From Pseudolabrys sp. (GTDB taxonomy: Bacteria > Pseudomonadota > Alphaproteobacteria > Rhizobiales > Xanthobacteraceae), in NCBI GenBank assembly GCA_017849615.1, contig JAFIGS010000012.1, positions 62,001 to 126,000 of the forward strand: 64,000 bases of DNA. Direction: 5' to 3'. Both the position numbers and the translations under genes were made by a program. The notes beneath the pieces were generated by a model, which had not been told where the DNA came from, made no database searches, and saw nothing but the letters and a program-made list of their open reading frames with translations. Positions 9,591-17,683 of this stretch are shown here, one piece after another. How positions within the stretch are numbered: position 1 is the first letter of the stretch; each line of letters begins with the position of its first letter.

Positions 9591-10133
9591 TCACGCCGCG
9601 CTGCCGCGAGGCGAGCTTGCGCCTTCGGATTGGCCGATTTCGACAAGGCGGGCGTGAAGCGTCGATTTGTCGAGGCTGGAAACAGGCAGTGCCGCGAAGG
9701 CCGCGATCCGGTTCCGAAGATAGCGAAAGGCGGTCACGAAGGCCGTTTGCCGGGCGATCTCCGGGCCTTGTACGGCGGCTGGGTCTTCGACACCCCAATG
9801 CGCTGTCATTGGCTGGCCTGGCCAGACCGGGCAGGCTTCGCCAGCGGCGTTGTCGCAGACGGTGAACACGAAATCCATGACCGGGGCGTCAGGCACGGCA
9901 AACTCGTCCCATGCCTTTGAGCGGAGGCCCTCGGTGGGATAATCGTAACTTGCCAGCGTTTTGATGGCGAGCGGGTTCACTTCGCCCTTCGGCTGGCTTC
10001 CGGCCGAGTAGGCACGGAAGCGACCCGCGCCGTCCTTGTTCAAGATGCTTTCGGCCAGGATCGAGCGGGCCGAATTGCCGGTGCAAAGGAATAGGACATT
10101 GAAGATGCGATCTGGCTCATTTGCGTCAGACAT
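9591..10133 (-). CDS. arsC: Low-molecular-weight phosphatase-type arsenate reductase
   Basis: The protein has 180 residues from the ATG at 10133, which overlaps the end of arsR (ATGTCTGA). The phosphatase loop LFLCTGNSARS lies near residue 14, and a later CDNAAGEACPVWPG segment supplies the two further cysteines used in disulfide cascades of thioredoxin-coupled ArsC. The usual length is 130-175, so the C-terminal tail (after FRYLRNRIAAFAALP) is slightly long. The reaction is arsenate to arsenite. The operon thus carries two unrelated arsenate reductases. The start inside arsR agrees with the polycistronic arrangement. Confidence 0.9.
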   Translation of the reverse strand: MSDANEPDRIFNVLFLCTGNSARSILAESILNKDGAGRFRAYSAGSQPKGEVNPLAIKTLASYDYPTEGLRSKAWDEFAVPDAPVMDFVFTVCDNAAGEACPVWPGQPMTAHWGVEDPAAVQGPEIARQTAFVTAFRYLRNRIAAFAALPVSSLDKSTLHARLVEIGQSEGASSPRGSAA

Positions 10134-10488
10134 GGGGAGCGCCTTTCTCGGGTTCGCAGCAAGAGGACAGCGCGGCCATTGCCGGATTGCACACCTCGGG
10201 GTGGCCGTGGCAGCAGTCGCGCATGAGGAATTCGACAAGGCTGGAAAGCGCCGTAAGGACCGCGCTGTAGATGATCGACCGTCCTTCGCGGCGGGACTCG
10301 ACAAGCCCGGCCTGTTCGAGATGGCTCAGATGAAAAGACATGCGCGACGAGGACGCTCCATCCATCGCTTCGCCGATGGCGCCAGCGGACATGCCTTCGG
10401 GGCCAGCCGTCACCAGAAGGCGAACGATGCGGAGCCGAGTTTCCTGTGACAGCGCGGCGAAGGCATCTAGGGCCTGCTTTTCGTGCAT
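10126..10488 (-). CDS. arsR: ArsR/SmtB-family arsenic-responsive repressor
   Basis: The protein has 120 residues with a winged helix: MSAGAIGEAM then SSSRMSFHLSHLEQAGLVESRREGRSIIYS (recognition helix and wing). The C-terminal tail has CCHGHPEVC and SCC clusters, cysteine sites of the C-terminal As(III)-binding kind rather than the CxC of the DNA-binding helix. It should dissociate from its operator when arsenite binds. It is the first gene of the ars operon, and a perfect 9-bp inverted repeat ends two bases from its start codon, implying autoregulation. Confidence 0.93.
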   Translation of the reverse strand: MHEKQALDAFAALSQETRLRIVRLLVTAGPEGMSAGAIGEAMDGASSSRMSFHLSHLEQAGLVESRREGRSIIYSAVLTALSSLVEFLMRDCCHGHPEVCNPAMAALSSCCEPEKGAPHV

Positions 10489-10490
10489 GA

Positions 10491-10522
10491 TTATCTCAAT
10501 AATTCAAGAGTCGTTGAGATAA
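10491..10522 (-). promoter_or_regulatory. Probable ArsR operator
   Basis: TTATCTCAA (10491-10499) and TTGAGATAA (10514-10522) form a perfect 9-bp inverted repeat with a 14-base spacer, directly before the arsR ATG. Position and symmetry fit an ArsR-dimer operator covering the promoter. This is an inference from position. Confidence 0.7.
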
Positions 10523-10567
10523 TGGATACACCAAGGGCCTGTGCTGCGCCAGTGCCTTTTCCAGCAT

Positions 10568-10602
10568 GAAAAAATGCGCCCCACCGGATGATGGGGCGCA
10601 TT
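10568..10602 (-). terminator. Intrinsic terminator of the parB-like gene
   Basis: On the minus strand an 11-bp perfect stem (AATGCGCCCCA/TGGGGCGCATT) with an 8-base loop is followed by six T residues. It starts 62 bases after the ParB-like stop codon. It shares its 3' arm with the terminator behind arsH. Confidence 0.85.
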
Positions 10603-10664
10603 CAGTCCTGCCATCAGCATGAATGGCGACGGAGAGCGACCGAGGCCGCTCCCCGCCGTTTCGA

Positions 10665-12836
10665 TCATTCGGCCGCGACGAGAACGACGTGCTCGTCTTC
10701 GGTGTCGGCGGCTTCGTCCTCGTCGCCATCACCGTCATCGTCACCGGCGAGGAAGTCCGGCAGGGCTTCACCGTCACCGTCATCGCCAGTGTCCACGGCG
10801 TCAGCGTCGAGATCGACGAGACGCAGGGGCTCGGGCAGCCAGCCGGTGTCGGCCAGGAGGCGTTCGGCCTCCCGCGCCATGTCGTCCTTCTTCAGATGGT
10901 CGATCAGGCGGGCCTTGTCCTCGCCCAGCGCCTCACCCACCGCTTCGAGGATGCGGGGCTTGGTCACGCGCCCCAAATAGTTCGTGACGGTCGGCTGGAA
11001 ACCGGCATTCGCCATCTGGAGCCCGGTGGCGCGGGCAAGACGGTCGGCTTCCGCCATGCGGGTCCGAAGGCCGCTTTCGGAAACGCCGCTCGCGCTGTAG
11101 GGGTTCGGCTTCTCGTAGAGCGCGGTGATGCCGAACGAGACGCAATGGGCGAGAAGCGCCATGCGGCTGGCCTCGTCGAGCGCATCCAGCCAGTCCCAGA
11201 GCGCGTCGTCGTCGGCAGGCAGATCGGCCTTCCAGCCGGCGTGCCGCTCGTCCACGGACTTCGCATAGGCGCTGTCCTTGAGGTCGATCCCCTGTTCGGG
11301 GAAGGACACGTTCTGGACGTTGACCCGGACGGCCGAGCCGGTGGTGGACCGCTTGAAGGTATCGCGGGCCAGTCGATGCAGCAGCGCCGTCATGGCGATA
11401 TGCGGATTGGCGCCGACCGCTTCGCGGAGCGCCACGGTGCGATGCGCGGTCAGCTCGATCACCAGCCGTTCGGGGAGAGGCTTGATGGTCTCCTCTTCCT
11501 CCTCGGGCTCGGCCGGCTGGCCGCCGATGGTGATGACGGCGCGCTGGACATTCGGCGTGGTGGCGCCGTCGGTGTCGGTGTCATCACCGCCGGCCTCGGG
11601 CGCATCGCCCTCGACGGTCTCGGCCGGCTCGTCCTCGGGACGCACCCAGCCGCGATCGATCATGAGCGCGCCATCCTCGTCGACGCTGACGAAGACGCCG
11701 GCGATGGCGATGTCGGCGGGATCGTAGATCGCCGGACGGCGCTCGAAGGCGTCGAGCTGCTTTTCGATCTCGCCGAGGCGCTGGTCGATCTCGTCCGGCA
11801 GCTCGTCGTGGTCGCTATACTCGGCCTCGAGACGCTCCTGCTCCTCGCGCAGCTTCTCGCGCTGGCGCCGCTCCTTCGCGGGCAGTTCCGCGATTGTGCT
11901 GGTGACGGCGCGCAGACCATCATCGTGGCCGTAGGGAAGTTCGAGGCTGGCCGCGACCCACTTCCAGCCCTCCGCCGCCACCTCGTCGGCCGCGGCCTTC
12001 AGCTTCTCGGCGACCAGGCGGTCGAGAAGCGGCACGTCTTCCATCCAGCCGTCCGCATCGTCGTCGAAAAGATAGCGCGGCAGCAGCGGGCCGTTCGCCG
12101 CGACATAGGCGTCGACGCCGACGAAAAGCGCACGCTTGTCGGAGGTGGGAACGCTGGTTTCGGTCAGCATCTCGCGGATGCGCCAGGGCTCGCGGAAGTG
12201 CGACTGACGGATCGCGTCCCAGACCTGTTCCTGGCGGGCGTGATCGGGATGCGCGGTGAACGCCTCCAGCATGGCGAGCGTCATGCCGTTCTGGGCATAG
12301 ACGTCGTGCAGCACCGGCGAGACCTTGGCGAGCGCCAGGCGCTGATCGACATAGCGCTCGGTGGTGAAGTAGGTAGTGGCGACCTCCGCCTTGGTCATGC
12401 CGCCGTCGACCATGCGCTTGAACGCCTTGAACTGATCGAGGGGATGCAGCGCCAGCCGGAACGTGTTTTCGGCCATGGAGTCGTCAATGGCCGAAGTCTT
12501 GGCGCCGGCCTTCTTGACGATGCAGGGGACGAGACCGTCTTCGGGGAAGCGACCGGCCTGGACCAGACGGGCGATCACGCGGAAGCGGCGTCCGCCGGCC
12601 GGGGTTTCGAAATCGCCCGACTCGTTGCCGTCGGTATCGAGAACGGCGCGGACATTGATGCCCTGGATGAGATCCTCACGGCGCTCGATGTCGTGGGCAA
12701 GATCGTCGAGACCGGCTTCGACATCGGTTTCGCGCACGTTGTCGTTCGACAGCCGGATACGGTTGAATGGAATGTCGCGTGCCCGCGAGAACTCGATCAT
12801 CTGAAGGGCGGGCTTCTTCTTGGCAGCTCTGGCCAT
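10665..12836 (-). CDS. ParB/RepB N-terminal domain protein of integrative elements
   Basis: The protein has 723 residues from the ATG at 12836 (MARAAKKK), with GGAG nine bases upstream; the frame remains open beyond it, but the structured leader lies there. Residues 22-130 form a ParB N-terminal domain including the AGGRRFRVI box (residues 80-88), which in ParB proteins binds CTP or DNA. A helix-turn-helix follows at about 135-172. The remainder is acidic, with glutamate-rich segments (residues 360-480) and an acidic C-terminus. Much larger than chromosomal ParB (about 300), it belongs to the ICE-specific family found beside DUF932, strawberry-notch, Toprim and DUF2493 genes. It may act in element partition, replication or regulation. 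Confidence 0.85.
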   Translation of the reverse strand: MARAAKKKPALQMIEFSRARDIPFNRIRLSNDNVRETDVEAGLDDLAHDIERREDLIQGINVRAVLDTDGNESGDFETPAGGRRFRVIARLVQAGRFPEDGLVPCIVKKAGAKTSAIDDSMAENTFRLALHPLDQFKAFKRMVDGGMTKAEVATTYFTTERYVDQRLALAKVSPVLHDVYAQNGMTLAMLEAFTAHPDHARQEQVWDAIRQSHFREPWRIREMLTETSVPTSDKRALFVGVDAYVAANGPLLPRYLFDDDADGWMEDVPLLDRLVAEKLKAAADEVAAEGWKWVAASLELPYGHDDGLRAVTSTIAELPAKERRQREKLREEQERLEAEYSDHDELPDEIDQRLGEIEKQLDAFERRPAIYDPADIAIAGVFVSVDEDGALMIDRGWVRPEDEPAETVEGDAPEAGGDDTDTDGATTPNVQRAVITIGGQPAEPEEEEETIKPLPERLVIELTAHRTVALREAVGANPHIAMTALLHRLARDTFKRSTTGSAVRVNVQNVSFPEQGIDLKDSAYAKSVDERHAGWKADLPADDDALWDWLDALDEASRMALLAHCVSFGITALYEKPNPYSASGVSESGLRTRMAEADRLARATGLQMANAGFQPTVTNYLGRVTKPRILEAVGEALGEDKARLIDHLKKDDMAREAERLLADTGWLPEPLRLVDLDADAVDTGDDGDGEALPDFLAGDDDGDGDEDEAADTEDEHVVLVAAE

Positions 12837-12849
12837 GGTGGTTACTCCA

Positions 12850-12891
12850 TGACGGGCATCGAGAGCCTCTCTCTCGAACCTGAACCCGTCA
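12850..12891 (-). ncRNA. Nested-hairpin leader element upstream of parB-like gene
   Basis: Read on the minus strand: outer stem TGACGGG/CCCGTCA, a 7-base 5' linker, inner stem TCGAGAG/CTCTCGA, loop AGAGG, and a 2-base 3' linker. The Shine-Dalgarno (TGGAGT) follows the outer stem immediately, 13 bases from the ATG. An element with the same architecture but different stem sequence precedes the DUF932 remnant (17742-17781). It is probably a cis-acting RNA structure controlling translation. Confidence 0.6.
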
Positions 12892-13011
12892 CGAAATCCC
12901 CATCCCCTCTCTTCCTCTACGGCGCGGGCGGCAGGCTCGGCGTCACCAATCCAAGCACTGCCGCCGCTGTAACGCCGCTGCTTGTTCTGAGCTTTATTGC
13001 TGGGCGTGAGA

Positions 13012-13025
13012 TTCTCGCGCGAGAA
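13012..13025. repeat. Perfect 14-bp palindrome between chrA and parB-like gene
   Basis: TTCTCGCGCGAGAA is fully self-complementary. It lies 60 bases past the chrA stop, within the parB promoter region. It could be an operator for a dimeric regulator; no T-run follows, so a terminator role is less likely. Confidence 0.4.
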
Positions 13026-13084
13026 ACCGTTTACCACCAACGAGACGGCGTATGTCGGTTGTATCGCCCTAGCGTTTCCGCAGC

Positions 13085-14500
13085 CTACAATGGAGCCGCC
13101 GCCAGACCATAAAGAAGTCCGATAGCCGAGCATCCTGCGAGGACCGTCAACATACCGACTTTATAGCGGAAGACTGCGATGATCGCACCAAGCGTCAGAA
13201 GCAACGACGCGAGGTTGACAGAGCTCAGGACAGGTACGTCGACTGACGCTCCGTAGAAATGGACTTCGTGAAGCTGCGCGAACAAGACATGCAGTGCGAA
13301 CCAAACGGCGAGGTTCAGGATCACGCCGACGACGGCAGCAGTGATTGCGGAAAGGGCAGCCGAAAGGGCCTTGTTGTTGCGCATGGTCTCCATGAACGGA
13401 GCGCCAAGAAGAATCCACAAGAAGCAGGGGACGAATGTCACCCACGTCGTCAGTAGTCCGCCCAGCGTGCCGGCGAGGAGAGGATTCAGCGAGCCGGGTG
13501 CGCGATAGGCACCCATGAAGCCGACGAACTGCGTCACCATGATCAGCGGGCCGGGCGTGGTTTCGGCCATGCCGAGCCCGTCCAGCATTTCGCCGGGCTT
13601 CAGCCAGCCATAATGCTCAACCGCCTGTTGGGCGACATAGGACAGCACAGCATAGGCGCCGCCGAACGTGACCATCGCCATCTTGGAAAAGAAGATGGAA
13701 ATGTCCGTGAAGACGTTGCCCTGACCGAGAAGCAGCATCAACACCAAGACTGGCCCACCCCAAATCAGCGCGCCAACAGCCGCAACTTTCAGCGACCAGG
13801 ATGCGGGCGGGCGGGCGTGTTCGGGAACGCCGTCTCCGAGTACGGTATCTATGTCCTCAACTTGTTTGCTTGCGAACTTGCCGTGCCCGCCGCTGGCGAG
13901 AAACGCCGACCATCCGGCTCGCCCGCCAACATAGCCGATCAAACCGGCGCCAAAGACGACGAGAGGGAACGGGGCCTGAAAAATCGACAAGGCAATGAAT
14001 GCGGCCGCGGCGAGCCCAATCAGGACATTGTTCTTGAGGGCGCGGCGGCCGATGCGAAGCACGGCCTCAAGCACAATCGCCAGCACGGCGGCCTTCAATC
14101 CGAAGAAGAGAGCCTGAACTGCGCCGACATTGCCGAATATCGCGTAGATCCAGCTCAGCGCCATGATGGCGAGAGCGCCGGGCAGCACGAACAGAATTCC
14201 CGCAACGAGGCCGCCCTTGGTCTTGTGCATGAGCCAGCCGATATAGATGGCAAGCTGCTGCGCCTCGGGTCCGGGTAAGAGGGTGCAGTAGTTCAGCGCG
14301 TGCAGGAAGCGCGTATCACCGATCCAGCGCTTTTCCTCGACGATGATGCGATGCATCACGGCGATCTGGCCCGCGGGACCGCCGAAGCTCAGGGCGGCGA
14401 CACGCGCCCAGACGCGCAGGGCTTCGTCGAATGAAACGCCGTGATCGGGCACAGTGGTCTGTTTGCCCGGCGCGGTGTCGATTGTCTCGATCTTGTTCAT
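13085..14500 (-). CDS. chrA: ChrA chromate efflux transporter (long-chain CHR family)
   Basis: The 471-residue membrane protein has two homologous CHR halves. The first carries FGGPAGQIAVMHR and LPGPEAQQLAIYIGW; the second carries FGGAYAVLSYVAQ and TTPGPLIMVTQFVGFMGAY. These are the paired motifs of two-domain ChrA proteins, with 10-13 membrane segments in all. ChrA expels chromate from the cytoplasm using the membrane potential. It lies 15 bases after chrB on the same strand, so the pair is an operon. It is cargo inserted between the parB-like gene and the DUF932 remnant of the element. Confidence 0.93.
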   Translation of the reverse strand: MNKIETIDTAPGKQTTVPDHGVSFDEALRVWARVAALSFGGPAGQIAVMHRIIVEEKRWIGDTRFLHALNYCTLLPGPEAQQLAIYIGWLMHKTKGGLVAGILFVLPGALAIMALSWIYAIFGNVGAVQALFFGLKAAVLAIVLEAVLRIGRRALKNNVLIGLAAAAFIALSIFQAPFPLVVFGAGLIGYVGGRAGWSAFLASGGHGKFASKQVEDIDTVLGDGVPEHARPPASWSLKVAAVGALIWGGPVLVLMLLLGQGNVFTDISIFFSKMAMVTFGGAYAVLSYVAQQAVEHYGWLKPGEMLDGLGMAETTPGPLIMVTQFVGFMGAYRAPGSLNPLLAGTLGGLLTTWVTFVPCFLWILLGAPFMETMRNNKALSAALSAITAAVVGVILNLAVWFALHVLFAQLHEVHFYGASVDVPVLSSVNLASLLLTLGAIIAVFRYKVGMLTVLAGCSAIGLLYGLAAAPL

Positions 14501-14515
14501 TAAACTTTCTACTCG

Positions 14516-15508
14516 TCAGCCGCGTTTCGTGCGGAAATACTGATAGAGATTGTCGAAGACGGTCGCGCCCTGTGTGATGCGCTGCTCGTCTTCAGGGTTG
14601 GCCGCGCAAACGCCGGCGATCAGGCTGGCAATGCCCGCTGTATCCTCGCGGCCGAATTTGCCATCCTTCAGATCGATGTCATGGACGATCTCGGAAATCG
14701 CTTGCAGCGCCGGGTCGGCGATGCCGGCGCGCGTCAGCAGAACTTCGAAGCTGCACCGATCCCCCTCATGGGTGATTTCGCCTTCGAACATGTCGAAGCG
14801 CAGCTCTCCTGCCTTGGGTTGATAGCCCTTGCCCGGCACAAAGCGAATGGTTGCGTCCGCGTCGATGAAGCGGCGGATCAACCAGCTACAGGCGATGCGA
14901 TCGACATGCACGCCCTTGCGTGTCACCCAGACGCGGCCTTTCAGATCGGCCGTGGTTTGCGTCGGAAACTCCGGCGATTGCTTCGTCATATCCGTATCCT
15001 CCGCGAGCCCGCGTTCGATGTCGGCAAGCAGGCTTTCAGCCGAAAGGCGGCCGGTCGCACCGAAGAAATCGATCGCGGCAATGTCCTTGAGCCGCTTCCG
15101 CAAGCGCCCGGTCTGCGCACGGGCGTCCGCCCGCTCGTGCGATGTCCCTGCCGTTTCGAGGCGAGCCGACAGAGCCCGCGCTTCGTCGGCAATCGCTGAA
15201 TAGTCCTCGTCACGGGCCGCATCGAACAGCGCGCGCGCCTGGCTATCGGAGAGGCCGTCGATCAGACGGGCCTCGCAGACCATGGCCTCACCGCCACCCT
15301 CGACGATTTCCTTCAGCAACCACTCGAAATCCTCCTGCGTCTCAGCGTTCGCCGGCAGCGCGTAAACCGTGCTCTTGACCGCGACCGCGCCGATGCCTTG
15401 CAGGCGACGCCAGATTTTCACCCGGAAATAGGCTGGCTTGCTCGGCAACTGATGGATCAGCAGCAGCCAGCGCTGCTCGGTCGCGGCGTCATTCTCGCTC
15501 ATATTCAT
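14516..15508 (-). CDS. chrB: ChrB chromate-sensing regulator
   Basis: The protein has 330 residues. The N-terminal half (WLLLIHQLPSKPAYFRVKIWRRLQGIGAVAVKSTVYALP) is the ChrB N-terminal domain. The C-terminal half from about residue 190 is the chromate-resistance domain, with WVTRKGVHVDRIACSWLIRRFIDADATI and EGEITHEGDRCSFEVLL. In Ochrobactrum and Cupriavidus ChrB controls chromate-inducible expression of chrA. It starts a minus-strand operon with chrA and is divergent from the SOD-rhodanese gene; the 93-base spacer holds a GTATCAT direct repeat that may be its operator. Confidence 0.9.
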   Translation of the reverse strand: MNMSENDAATEQRWLLLIHQLPSKPAYFRVKIWRRLQGIGAVAVKSTVYALPANAETQEDFEWLLKEIVEGGGEAMVCEARLIDGLSDSQARALFDAARDEDYSAIADEARALSARLETAGTSHERADARAQTGRLRKRLKDIAAIDFFGATGRLSAESLLADIERGLAEDTDMTKQSPEFPTQTTADLKGRVWVTRKGVHVDRIACSWLIRRFIDADATIRFVPGKGYQPKAGELRFDMFEGEITHEGDRCSFEVLLTRAGIADPALQAISEIVHDIDLKDGKFGREDTAGIASLIAGVCAANPEDEQRITQGATVFDNLYQYFRTKRG

Positions 15509-15511
15509 ACC

Positions 15512-15548
15512 GTATCATGCCAGACATAAAAAGCAACACTTGTATCAT
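15512..15548. promoter_or_regulatory. GTATCAT direct repeats in the divergent chr promoter
   Basis: GTATCAT occurs at 15512-15518 and 15542-15548, 30 bases (about three helical turns) apart, inside the divergent spacer between chrB and the SOD-rhodanese gene. The first copy lies just before the chrB start. This is a candidate binding site for the ChrB regulator; no experimental motif is known to me for this family. Confidence 0.4.
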
Positions 15549-15601
15549 TTGCGATTCAGGCGTAGCTTCTCCCTCAGCAGCGCATCTCAAGCGAGGACGC
15601 C

Positions 15602-16573
15602 ATGCACAGGATCATGCCGCTTCCCTTCAAGCCGCCGCGCCTCGACGGGCTTTCGGAACGGCTTCTGGCGAGCCACTACGAAAACAATTATGGTGGCGCG
15701 GTTCGACGCCTGAACGCGATCGAACGCCGTCTCGACGAAATGGACTGGAGCGCCGCACCCGTCTTCGACATCAACGGCCTCAAGCGGGAAGAACTCATCG
15801 CCGCCAATTCGGCGATCCTGCATGAGATCTATTTCGATGGGCTCGGTGGCTCGGGCGATGCGGCCGGCGACCTCGCAACCGTTCTGGAGCGCGACTTCGG
15901 TAGCGTCGCCGGCTGGCGTTCGAAGTTCGCCGTTTGCGCCAAAGCACAGGCTGGTGGTTAGGGGTGGACCTTGCTGGTCTGGTCGGAGCGCCACGAGCGC
16001 TTGATGATCCAGTGGGGCCAGGATCATACGAACTGCCTGGCGGGCAGCGTTCCGATCATGGCGCTCGATATGTACGAGCACGCCTATCACATCGACTTCG
16101 GCGCGAAGGCCGGGGCCTATGTCGATGCCTTCATGAAAAACATCCATTGGGAGCGGGTTGGCGCTCGCTTCCAGCGGATTGCTGCGAGCCGGCCTACGAT
16201 CGGCGTGACGGTATCTGCCGCTGCCGAAGATGGCATTGCCGCCGAAGACCTGCTGGCGCGCTTGCAGCGACAGGACGGTCTCGTCCTTCTGGACGTTTGC
16301 CTTGCGGAAGACCTGGCGAAGCGCAGCGACATGATCGCGGGTGCGCGACTGCGTGCTCCCGAACGCATCGCTGATTGGGCCGGAGAACTGCCGAAGGACA
16401 AGCCCATCATCGCCTATTGCGTCTACGGCTTCCAGGTTAGCGGCGACGTTATTGCCGAACTGCGTCGCCGAGGGTTCGACGCCTGCAAGCTCGCCGGTGG
16501 CATTGCCGCCTGGCACGCCATCGGCGCGCCCACCGTTCCACTCGTTATTACCGAAGAAAGGTCTACACCATGA
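15602..16573 (+). pseudogene. Superoxide dismutase-rhodanese fusion with in-frame amber codon
   Basis: One continuous frame of 324 codons is interrupted by TAG at 15959 (codon 120). Before it is the N-terminal half of an Fe/Mn superoxide dismutase with ligands H25 (ASHYENNYGG) and H74 (ILHEIYFDGL). After it, in the same frame, comes the second half, GWTLLVWSER..., with ligands D156 and H160 in ALDMYEHAYH. A rhodanese domain follows with C273 in IAYCVYGF. Chromate clusters often carry chrC, an SOD. TAG lies where relatives have a small residue such as serine (TCG to TAG would need one change). The truncated product would lack half its metal ligands. Inactivation, readthrough or a sequencing error are possible. 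A ribosome site (GCGAGGA) precedes the ATG, and the last codon overlaps the next gene (ATGA). Confidence 0.75.
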
Positions 16574-17040
16574 AATGGGTCACACGCGAGCGCCCCGTCA
16601 TCGATCGGATCGCCTGTCCCTGGCTGATCACGCGGTTCATCGACAAGGAACCGGAGTTCTTGTTCGTGCCGCCGGATCAGGTTCGGAAGGTCGCCGAAGA
16701 GACCGGCGCTATTCCTTATGACGTGCCGGGCGTCGAATACACGCATGTCGGTGACGGATGCAGCTTCGACACTTTCGTCGAGAAACATGATCTGGCCAAA
16801 GACCCCGCCATCGCCACGATCGCCGTCATCGTCCGCGGCGCCGATACCGACAGGCACGACCTCACACCGCAATCGGCCGGGTTGCTGGCGATCTCGATGG
16901 GGCTTCGAGACCTCTCGCCCGACGATCACGAGGTCCTGAAGCGCGGTTTCATCATCTACGACGCGCTCTACGCCTGGGCATCCCGCAGGAAGGGTGAAGC
17001 CCATAGCTGGCCTCCGTCGATGAAGGCGACCGCCGCCTGA
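16570..17040 (+). CDS. Stand-alone ChrB C-terminal domain protein
   Basis: The 156-residue protein corresponds to the C-terminal chromate-resistance domain of ChrB: WVTRERPVIDRIACPWLITRFIDKEPEFLFVP and YTHVGDGCSFDTFVEKH match the equivalent stretches of the chrB product at 14516-15508. It lacks the ChrB N-terminal domain. Its ATG overlaps the stop codon of the SOD-rhodanese frame (ATGA), so translation was designed to be coupled to it. Such single-domain proteins are frequent in chromate clusters; the biochemical activity is unknown. The paired cysteines and histidines suggest metal or oxyanion binding (inference). Confidence 0.85.
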   Translation: MKWVTRERPVIDRIACPWLITRFIDKEPEFLFVPPDQVRKVAEETGAIPYDVPGVEYTHVGDGCSFDTFVEKHDLAKDPAIATIAVIVRGADTDRHDLTPQSAGLLAISMGLRDLSPDDHEVLKRGFIIYDALYAWASRRKGEAHSWPPSMKATAA

Positions 17041-17068
17041 ATTTGGACCGCGACACCGGAGAGGCCCT

Positions 17069-17683
17069 GTGCTCGACGACACTGTAATCAGGTGGCTGAA
17101 ACGTCATGCCGTGCCCATCACCGCAGCCTTGGCGCTCGGGTTGGGTTCTCTTCTATCGACACCTCTTGCGCACGCTGCGGATGCCTTTCGGATGCTCAAG
17201 GGCCCGGCGATCCGCGCCGGGCTTTCCGGTATGGAACTCACCGATGACGTCCATTGGGCTTACGTGTTCGGCCCGAACGGAACCCTGACGGTCTACTCCA
17301 CGGGCAGAAAGAGCGCTGGACGATGGAGCGTGCAGAAAGATCAGCTCTGCCTCGACACGCCTGTTGATCATCAACGCTGCTACGCCGTGTGGCGCGCAGG
17401 CAAGACCCTTCAACTTCGGCAGCCTGAGTTCGACATCTACGACGAGGGCCTTGGCTTCCATGTCGAGGCGCGCGTCCTGGTGTGGCTTGTCGCGGGGGAC
17501 GGCGGTGATGCCCTGGACGAAATCGAAGATGCTCTCGGGCGGTCGACCTTCCTCGACCAACACCGTGTCGATGATTTTGCCGCTCTCGGCCTTCGAGAAG
17601 CCGCGGCGGTGCAGGAAAACATCGCGATCGGAGGCATAGAGACGCGACCAACGCGGTGGCCACGGCTGACGTCGACCTTATAG
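17069..17683 (+). CDS. Small secreted protein of the chromate cluster, chimeric C-terminus
   Basis: Residues 1-36 form a Sec signal peptide with an AHA-AD cleavage site after a long hydrophobic core. The mature part has the pattern of small periplasmic proteins with a WRV/WSV turn, paired cysteines (C94, C103) and a short-strand rich fold (AYVFGPNGTLTVYSTGRKSAGRWSV). Only codons to about 17445 look native. From there to the stop at 17683 the frame reads antisense through the DUF932 gene remnant on the other strand, so the natural 3' end was lost when the cluster joined the element. Function unknown. It follows the ChrB-like gene by 28 bases and is probably co-transcribed. Confidence 0.6.
   Translation: MLDDTVIRWLKRHAVPITAALALGLGSLLSTPLAHAADAFRMLKGPAIRAGLSGMELTDDVHWAYVFGPNGTLTVYSTGRKSAGRWSVQKDQLCLDTPVDHQRCYAVWRAGKTLQLRQPEFDIYDEGLGFHVEARVLVWLVAGDGGDALDEIEDALGRSTFLDQHRVDDFAALGLREAAAVQENIAIGGIETRPTRWPRLTSTL

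Noticed and set aside
7286-10602. The twin terminators as inverted repeats of a transposon carrying ars
   Set aside because: The copies are in direct, not inverted, orientation; no transposase or target duplication is visible, so they are only reported as a possible insertion scar.
10623-13112. An 829-codon open frame on the plus strand opposite the parB-like gene
   Set aside because: It is antisense to a gene with clear ParB motifs, ribosome site and terminator. High GC makes long antisense frames common, and the predicted protein has no known domain.
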